This document shows, one piece after another, positions 56,110 to 64,000 of a stretch of DNA of 64,000 bases (the stretch's first letter is position 1; every line of letters begins with the position of its first letter). The position numbers and the translations under genes were made by a program. Below the pieces are notes generated by a model. That model was not told the DNA's origin, ran no database searches, and saw nothing but the letters and a program-made list of their open reading frames with translations. The stretch spans positions 30,734 to 94,733 of the forward strand of contig CAJQUW010016139.1 of the NCBI GenBank assembly GCA_907163375.1, given 5' to 3'. Origin of the DNA: Prostheceraeus crozeri (taxonomy: Eukaryota > Platyhelminthes > Polycladida > Euryleptidae).

Positions 56110-56380
56110 CTTCATGTGTTTAATACCCGAGCGCTTTCGTGGCCTCTTGTGAAGGGTGGACGGCCAAGTGTGAACATGTAAAGAGATGGCTGAAAAACAT
56201 TCAATGATAACTGCCGCCAGTGACACCAATCAATCAGTGCCAAGGTAAAGACAATGAATAAAGAATTGAATGTCAATTGCATATGTTCATTGAATGTTTC
56301 TCAGCCATCTCTTATCAGGTTCATACTTGGCCGTCCATCATTGACAACAGGCCACGAAAGCGCTCGGGTATTAAACACAT
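56110..56380. mobile_element. Foldback MITE with about 97-bp arms
   Basis: Arms 56110-56206 and 56283-56380 are inverted copies (CTTCATGTGTTTAATACCC.. and ..GGGTATTAAACACATGAAG). The left arm has a short extra segment. The central loop is about 76 bp with no coding capacity. Confidence 0.8.
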
Positions 56381-56749
56381 GAAGTCAATTGTGTTGCTTT
56401 CATTATTAAAACTCATTGGAAATCGGCATTGCTTTACAACCTATGTTGATAAACAAATGTAATTAGTATTTTCCAAGCCATTGAACTTGACTCCTCACTC
56501 ATTATTGTTTATCAAAAATCCGAACAATTGAATCTCTCTCTCCTACTTTTCAAAAAAAAATACTCACAGAAGAGATGAGCGCACAACCAAGTGGATGTTG
56601 AAATGGAAACATAATAGTCATCTTCAACTCCTGTTCTCCAACACATGTGGTCCCGCAGAGTGTATTTATGATTTTCATTTGCACTTTTGCAAGTAAATAA
56701 CTCATCAATCATTGTGGGTATAATTCAATTTAAATGTTTTTCTAAAAAT

Positions 56750-56960
56750 AGGTCTACCATCAAATGTTCATTATTGTGATCCTCCCAAGTTGAATTTCAA
56801 GCCGAATGTTAATTCAACCAAGCATTTAATCAAATACCCCAACTCGTGCACTGTATGTAAAGTAAATTTATTTACAGAGCATATTTACAATGAAGATAAC
56901 TGTAATATTACGAGTAAATGACACAGCGTTTAAGAAAATTAAACCCCTGCACTTGATTTT
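56750..56960 (+). repeat. Dispersed repeat shared with 46,203-46,400
   Basis: Same orientation as the copy in front of the CR1-like LINE. Here no LINE follows, so the repeat is separate from it. Confidence 0.65.
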
Positions 56961-57189
56961 CGATCTCCAGATTTCAAACATAGTTTTCAGGATGATTTAG
57001 AGAAGCAGTCGCCAACCTGCTTTTTGTGCGGGCCAGGTATTTCAGCGGAAACATTAACGGACTAATGATCGCTTAGCTACATGTACAGTTGTACACTCAG
57101 GTGGTCCAGTAATGCGTGCATACTACAGATATATCAAAATCAGAATTAATATGCACGCATGAGGACAGTAGTATCCATTCATTCGTTGA

Positions 57190-59400
57190 TGAGCGGAAAT
57201 TGCACTTTTTCTGTTTGTGAATTGACCAACTGGTTAATTTTTGTTAAAAATGATAATAATAGGCTTTATTCCGAAATGACAGACGCATAACGAATAACGT
57301 TGCTCTCAATCAAATTCAGTCACTTCCATTTAAATTTCAATACTCTTCTGTCATCAATTGAGAAATCAAATAAAACTGCTTATCAGAGCTGGCAAAAAAG
57401 TAATATCATAGCTGTCGCCACAAATCAACCATTGATTCCATACTTCCCTTATATACTTACTTTGCTCTCAATCAAGTCCGCTAATACCTAATTGTACTGT
57501 ATGATATGCACTGAGTGGTAATTCGAACAGCAATATGAATGCATGTTAAACAGACACGATGGTCTCTAAAAAAGGATAAAATTAAATGCGCAATAAATTT
57601 TGAAAAATGTTTTCTCATCATTCTGATTTCGAAAAACCTAAATTACGCCAATGTACTCGATCGCTTTTAGTTGCGAGACTAATACAATTGAATTATTTGT
57701 CTTCTTTTAGCGCAGCTACGTAAATTTGACTCAATTGGTGTTTGTTCAGTATCTATAAAGCAAGCAGACCAGTCCTAAAACCTGCGACCGTATCTTTTCA
57801 ATATTAAATTGAGAAATCTCCTTTGTGACTTGTCGTACTTGTTCAGCATGAAGCTCAGCCAACATATCTGTGACAGGTTTCAATAAGGGATATCAAATCA
57901 TCTAGACCTAATACATTTCTTCTTTTGTTGCACATGTTTAATATTTTGTTCATATTGCTAAAACCTAAGATACTTTCCTGAAAGTTCCCGTATATGTTGC
58001 TAAACATTTATTTTCTCTCCAAAAAATAAAGTTAGTTTCGGTTTGATGTTTATTTCTCAATACGTGACATTCAAATGAATTAACATTAACTTAAGCTTCC
58101 GTTACTTTTCCCACAATAACGGAGTAGCGCATATGAGCTGACTGTAATAGTTATCGGAATTGATATAGAAATGAACGATTCCCGACAGTATTTATGATGA
58201 CAAAATGCCATGACTGTATGATTGATCAGTTATTAACTCCAATTCAAACTGAATTGCAATTAGGAAATAGCAGACAAAAATGAAAATATTGAATTTCTAG
58301 TTGAAATTCTCTTCGTCTCCATCATTCTATCACTCTCGAGTCCTGACATCTAGCACTGAAGCTGACATCTGTCACATAAATCTTTTCTGGAAGTTTTTCG
58401 TGACACATTCTGGCAAAATTCTTCCGTTCATTGAAGCCTGAACCAATATGTTGAATAACACTAACACTCAATGCCACACCATTCTCAATGTTGCACTATT
58501 ATTTACAATGGCATTGAATATGTTTTACAGATCACTTTTCTGCTACTGAGAAGTTGTATTTTGTGCGCCTTTTATATCTATTTGATCTTCATTTCATTGA
58601 ATGAAGGAAATATGGTCATTATACAACACGATCATAGAAGACAAAGGAGCTTCTTTGCCTGAAAGCCTTGGTCTTCTCGAAGCCTATTAATATGTTGTCC
58701 CATAGTATATACCCATGTTGAAAACGTGTATAACGGCCTCATTCAGTCTTTGTTGGAAAAAATACTCGACGATTTGCAGGATGCAAGCATTCCAATTACA
58801 GAAAGGATTAGAAAATTTAGAAGTTGAAATAGCTAAATTGAGTCTTTCGAAGGACTCTTTTTTTTGGTCAAATACTATTATGTATCAATCAATACCTATA
58901 GGTACACAAATACCTATATTTCTTTCTTCAAGCTAGAAAGGATTGATTGCTAAAGCTATGTGACATTTTTAATAGATAGGCCTACAATCCATTATTCTTG
59001 ATCTCTTTACATGTTTATCATTATCATGCATAAGTTTCAAATCACAAACAATTTTTCATATAAAAAGCTGCATGATTTAGTATAGCTCTGAAACAATGGC
59101 AGACATCATTAGTGATCTTGCATCAAAAATCCTAACACAATTTCCGGACACAATAAACATCATGTTATTTAATCACGCCAATAAAATGCACTGTGCTAGG
59201 GTGTTGCACAAGCTTCACACCTTTGGTTTCTTGATTTATTTACATGTGTTTTTGATTGTCATCGAAGTACAAGTAATGAATTCCTTGATGCTTCAAATTC
59301 AGAGGACTTACCTGTTGGATTTGGAGTTAAAGTTTGTGCTGGAGCAAGGAAAGATAAGAGAAATGACACCAGAAAATTGTACGCCATCGTAGAGAGGTTA
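57190..59400 (+). repeat. Segmental duplication, block B
   Basis: Partner of block A at 49,950-53,480, lacking its 1.55-kb extra segment. It contains a 98-codon frame (59096-59392) starting MADIISDLASKIL that is not conserved as a frame in block A. Confidence 0.75.
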
Positions 59401-60762
59401 AGTTTCTCCTTCTGATACAACGACGCTAAGCTGTATGTTCTTTTCTGATGCAACTGGACAGAGTCTATTGTTGTTGTAGCAACGATGTTCTATTGTTTCA
59501 TGAAAATGTATAGTCTACAAGACCGCATTGGACTGTATCATAAACTGAGGTCACTCGCTACGTCATCAAAATTGAATAATTACGAAATACGATCAGTGGA
59601 CGATTCAGGATTATAAAAAGAAATAATATCCGTGTGCAAACATATCACGTGCTTATTATATAGAGTAATCATCATCAATCAGAGCTCTTTTTGACGATCA
59701 CTTCAGCTTGCATCTGACTTCTGCATTTCAATTAATCCATCTAGGCACTAGAATAACGAATTCCGATATCTTGTGTCAATAGTAGACCTAAATTTCCACT
59801 ACATGAGGTCAGATTGCGTAAATTTTATTGCATGAATTTTAGAACGTAATGCAGACACTTTTCGATTGTCAAATGGGCGCATGCTTTTATTGGAATTTTT
59901 TGTTTATCCAAGCTAATGTAATGTTGTTAGCAGCAATGCTGAATTTCGTATCGGAAAATACACTACTTTAAGTCAATTAGCTGCATTTCCTGCAACAATA
60001 GGAATGAAGGGGAAGAGAAATAAAGATGAAGATTAAACCTTTTCCACAATTGTTTTCACAGTTGTATTCAAATGGCCACTATAACATTAAACATCGAAAA
60101 CTTCTATCTCGTTTCCACTCTGACGGTTGACTTCAGTGCAATTGCAGGCGGAATAAACTCTGAAAGTGCGTCCCCTTACAATACGTTCAATATCCACCAT
60201 AGATGAAAACGGGAGAACAGTGAATGACTGAATGTCATCAATTTCTCAACATGCTTCCTCCTGGTACTTTTACGTCACCAAAGGCATGAGGATGAGAATT
60301 TTGTTAAGAATGCAAGTATATAAAATCCTTGTGACTTCTGTAGAGCCTCAGTGAACAGATGTTCTGTTTGCATAGTTGATTGACAAGTAACAACGCTGCA
60401 AATTGTATAGCATGGCATCTCTTCGATGCTGTAGCTGCTGAAACAGTCTTTGCTTGATATGTTTTCCTTCATTCTTAAGCCCAGAGGCTGTGAGGATGAA
60501 GTCCATCTAAACTTTCAGTCTATAAAACAGTAAAAACACATAAAAGGAAGTCTATAGAAGCTTGTCATGAACCAGGGTTGGATGTCGAGCTGCGCTGTAT
60601 AGCATCGACCTGTCAAAAAAATTGATATTTTAGGCCTACGTTGCCGTGCCATAAAATAATTGCAAAATCTCAATAGTGAAATTCACTCACCATTTCCTGA
60701 GTTGATTCATTTGACTATTTAGCAGTGCACTCGAACTTTTGAGTGAGTGAATCGTTCTCTGG
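59401..60762. other. Intergenic, no feature recognised
   Basis: No supported coding exon, RNA gene or repeat was found. Confidence 0.3.
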
Positions 60763-60770
60763 TGAACGGG

Positions 60771-61520
60771 GGTTAATGATCATTTCCAAGCATAGCCAAA
60801 AATGATCCAAGCATAGCCAAAACTTTTCTGCCATCAATCAGATTTCCCAAGCGAGCCAAACTTAAGCTATCCAAGCATAAAACTAATTAGAAATCAAGTT
60901 TCAGAGCTCTACGACACAAAACGCCGGAGATAGATAGCGTTAAACGCCTAAGCATGGCCAAAAATGATCCAAGTATAGCCATAATTTTTCTGATATTAAT
61001 CAGATTTCCCAAGCGAGTCAAACTTACGCTATCCAAGCATAGAACTAATTAGAAATCAAGTTTCAGAGCTCTACGACACAAAACGCCGGAGATAGCCTAT
61101 TCTTCATATCATTGATTAAGTTAATAAACCACTTATTCGTGTATTTAACGCATGCTTATGTAGGCCTATTTAATTACACGTAGATAATCACTTCATACTG
61201 GTAGACAGTATTTACAATAAATTTGATTAAACGATTTCGAAAATGACTTTGAAGTATTGTTATTGTTGCGTTATTTGCCCCCACCAAATACTCAAGTTTG
61301 CATGGAAACTGCTAAACTGCTAAACATTTTTGGCCATGCTTAGGCGTTTAACGCCGTCTATCTCCGGCGTTTTGTGTCGTAGAGCTCTGAAACTTGATTT
61401 CTAATTAGTTCTATGCTTGGATAGCTTAAGTTTGGCTCGCTTGGGAAATCTGATTGATGGCAGAAAAGTTTTGGCTATGCTTGGATCATTTTTGGCTATG
61501 CTTGGAAATGATCATTAACC
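60771..61520. mobile_element. 750-bp foldback DNA element with 8-bp target-site duplication
   Basis: The ends GGTTAATGATCATTTCC and its inverse are perfect, and arms of about 180 bp pair (60771-60955 with 61325-61520). TGAACGGG flanks both sides (60763-60770 and 61521-61528). The left arm is followed by a tandem duplicate of about 150 bp (60,960-61,100), so that side is longer. An 8-bp duplication points to hAT or another 8-bp superfamily. It has no coding capacity. Confidence 0.9.
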
Positions 61521-61899
61521 TGAACGGGCTCTGCTTTTGAACTAAACAACGAACTAAGAATTTGCTGTTCATGAACTGATGAACAAACTGAACTGAGGAT
61601 TCTTGAATTTTTGCAATAACTATCGGGAGATGTGTTCTCATATTGACATTTCACCGTACAGTCATATGCGATGTTTGATCGAGATTGATGACTCAATTTC
61701 AAATGGTTTCCGTTGCGCTAAAGTTGATGCACGTGTTGGATTGGTCAACTTTGGCTTGAGAATTTCTATTTTTGTGAAGGTCTGCGAATGCATGCGATAT
61801 TTATGTCCATTAGCCGAATGCGCGGAGCGTCATGAACCTGGGATTACAGATGATTTGAAAGCCTGCCGGATCATCTCCAATAGACTATAGCCTAAGATA

Positions 61900-61980
61900 A
61901 TGGATAGAGCGCTGCGCTTCCAACCAACGATCAAATCATAGGACTCCGGGCTCCAGCCTTTAACTAGACCCGAAGTAAAA
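61900..61980 (+). mobile_element. Degenerate tRNA-like sequence (SINE head candidate)
   Basis: GGATAGAGCGCTGCGCTTCCAACC resembles a tRNA D-arm/anticodon region with an A box, and GGACTCCGGGCTCCAGCC resembles a decayed B box about 30 nt later. No acceptor stem closes, so it is not a functional tRNA gene. Confidence 0.3.
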
Positions 61981-62224
61981 TACAAGCAAATTATCTATTC
62001 TCGTGCACAGCTGTCACTGTCTTGATGTCAACTTTCTCCATCAAACAAAAGTACAGAGACACTGCTGCATGCAAAGCTTGTAATAGTTGAGGGAATGAAC
62101 CGTGATAGTGAAAAAGGATTGTCTTTTCACTCGGTGATTTAGTAGAGAAGACAAGCCTTCCTAGCCTCGATCACACCTACGCACCAAAGGTCACATCAGA
62201 GACAAAAATGAAATATTAGTTTGT

Positions 62225-62455
62225 TTGAGAACATTACCTCTTACCCTCACGTTAATCGTGTGTGATGGCTCCTCCAAAGCGCATATTGAAATCGAGAGTG
62301 TAGTCATATTTTTGAAGAAGGGGGTATTTCCCTGTCAGGTAAAGACTGGGGAAAAACCGTGTGAAGCACACATCAGCAAGATGGGAGGAGCCGAGTCGCA
62401 TGCATCCAACTTAAAGCGACATTTGATAGACTCATCGAAAATGATTGATAATTGA
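62225..62455 (+). pseudogene. Possible decayed BED/C2H2 finger of a hAT-like transposase
   Basis: The 76-aa frame has VFPCQVKTGEKPC followed by SHASNLKRHLI, resembling the C...C...T/A-SNLKRHL part of BED fingers. One zinc ligand position is unclear. It is a low-confidence relic. Confidence 0.25.
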
Positions 62456-62599
62456 TACAGGAATGATCACTAAACATAAGTTCAGGTAAGCCTATAATGA
62501 ACTACGCTGTAGCTACAGCGTAGTTCAAACCTAGGTTACCAGTTTTTTCAAAATGATAGGACTCCGCATCCCTGATTGACACAATTGTCTACTACTGGT

Positions 62600-63971
62600 G
62601 ACGGAGAAAGATGGGATACTTTTGTTGATATCGGTAAAGTTGAAAAATTATTACATGACTTGAAAGGCAACAAATCTGCTGGAAGCGATGGTATCCCTCT
62701 TTTTTGATTAAAGTGGCTAGTTCTGAACTTGCATGTCCCATCAGTCTTATAATTACTCCATCCATCAATTCTAAGTCTTTTCCTCATTTGTGAAAATTAG
62801 CGAATGTCACACCCATTCAAAAATTCAGAAACCCGACATTAAATGACTTTAGACCTATTTCAGTTCTTCCGATGTTCTAAAAAAAATCTTAGAAGCTTAT
62901 ATTCTCAACAATATCAGAGTTGAACTTACAGTTACGGTCCCCACAGTTCGGTTTTCGGCCTCTATCATCAACAGTTCATGCTAATATTAGTATTCACGAC
63001 TTCGCTTCTTCCGCATTGGATGATTACTCATCTACTGGTGCATACTCGTAACTCTCGATTTAAAAAAGGCCTTCGATTGTCTAGAGCATGAGAGCTTATT
63101 CATGTCTCCGGTAAGTACACATTTGCCATGAGATTTTTTACTTTGGTGTTATGACTTCCTTCGAAATCGCCGTCAAAAAGTAAAATTGAGAGAGGACTGG
63201 TTGAACTCGATTGCGCGCGTCACTTCTGGCGTTCCGCAAGGGGGAAAACTTTCTCCCTTTTGCCAAAGAGTTCACGACAGAACAAAAGCATCAGGACTCT
63301 CTCGGTAAAACGCTATTTGTCTTTATCACTTTAGGTTAAGATTGAAAGAAAGACAGGGCCTTCGGCGTCCAGCGCCTTCTATCGGTCGATGTAAGTGCAT
63401 TTGTCTTTCTTTTAATATTAACTTAAAGTGATAAAGACCAATAAACGCATTGAGAATAAACGTTTCACCGAGAGATACCTTATACTTTTGTTCTGTCTTG
63501 AACTCTTTGGAAAATGGCTAACCTCTCCCGCCGCTTGGTCAACAACGTCAACTTTCACCCTTTTTATTCTGCGCACACATGCGAACTCTACAACCATTGA
63601 ACAATACTTTCATTTCCAAGTATGCTGACGACGTCGTTTGGCATTCCCATTCGCGCAAATGCAGACTTAAAACTTTCTATCAGAAAGGAAATTCAACACG
63701 CAGAAAATTGGTGCAACTCTCACGGGTTAGAACTGAACAAATAGAAACGAAAATTATGAATATCAAGAAGCATCATCTTTCTGTTCTTTTGACATCCAAT
63801 GTTGAATTCGTGCGTGAACTTCGGATTCTTGGTGTGATTGAAGCATTTTCTTGGGATGGTCATGTACAGAATATCTGCAAGCTCGCGTGTCAACGATTGT
63901 ATGTGAGCAAACGTTTGATCACTTTCTTACAAATACTGAATCCCATTCGACTCTATAACGCAACAGATTAA
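62600..63971 (+). pseudogene. Decayed non-LTR LINE reverse transcriptase, interrupted by a MITE
   Basis: The + strand shows KLLHDLKGNKSAGSDGIP (about 62,640), ANVTPI..FRPISVLP (about 62,800), LKKAFDCLEHE (about 63,060), SGVPQG (about 63,228) and, after a 300-bp insertion, KYADDVVWHS (about 63,618) in shifting frames. Many stops and indels are present. It runs to the right window edge. Confidence 0.78.
63248..63545. mobile_element. MITE inserted in the LINE RT domain
   Basis: It lies exactly between the SGVPQG and YADD blocks. The ends are inverted: left CCAAAGAGTTCACGACAGAA and the right inverse with GTTCAAGACAGAAC. The centre has GGGCCTTCGGCGTCC and GTAAGTGCAT, as in the copy at 54,120-55,040. 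Confidence 0.75.
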
Positions 63972-64000
63972 TTGCTTGTCTATTTTAGAACACAATGCAC

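Overview
The window looks like nuclear DNA of an AT-rich, intron-rich animal. Genes have long introns with GT/AG splice sites. There are relics of non-LTR LINEs, hAT, mariner-like and other DNA transposons, tRNA-derived SINEs and foldback MITEs. A vertebrate-type TTAGGG array and many ACATGTAC-type microsatellites suggest a marine invertebrate, possibly a deuterostome. That placement is inference only.

Region 1 (1 to about 12,200) is part of a Polinton/Maverick- or adintovirus-like endogenous viral element, cut by the left window edge. The + strand has the 3' part of a hexon-like major capsid protein (F54H12.2 family) overlapping an adenain-like maturation protease by 4 nt. The - strand has a protein with a TATA-binding-protein-like two-repeat fold, overlapping a small possibly PC4-like ORF. 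It also has a protein-primed DNA polymerase B locus broken in two places: a -1 frame change at a T TTA AAA heptamer and one in-frame TAG. Between the polymerase and the small ORF lie three tandem hairpins with a conserved loop and covarying stems. Further right on the - strand is a compact multi-exon gene: seven coding exons, all phase 0, 505 codons, with three likely 5' UTR exons and a TATA box. Then come E2F-like palindromes, a TTAGGG array, two GC hairpins, a 9-bp minisatellite and a divergent pair of small TATA-driven genes (153 aa -, 96 aa +).

Region 2 (12,200 to 29,300) holds a four-exon + strand gene (17,570 to 28,960) for a 189-aa Shisa-like single-pass membrane protein with signal peptide, Cys-rich ectodomain, TM segment and PPPPY tail. 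Its introns contain hAT and mariner-like relics, two tRNA-type SINEs and a 1.1-kb foldback element.

Region 3 (30,071 to 34,634) is a DNA transposon with about 20-bp terminal inverted repeats, a probable TAAT target duplication, subterminal repeats, and a spliced but frameshifted DUF7869-type transposase gene on the - strand.

Region 4 (36,200 to 42,081) holds the last two exons of a - strand membrane protein with four PPAY motifs, architecturally like the Shisa-like gene and convergent with it. A CR1/L2-type LINE tail lies in its intron.

Region 5 (46,200 to 64,000) is mostly repeats: a frameshifted CR1-like LINE (46,409 to about 49,090), a duplicated segment (about 49,950-53,480 and 57,190-59,400), a nested pair of foldback MITEs, a 750-bp foldback element with a perfect 8-bp target duplication, and a decayed LINE interrupted by a MITE.
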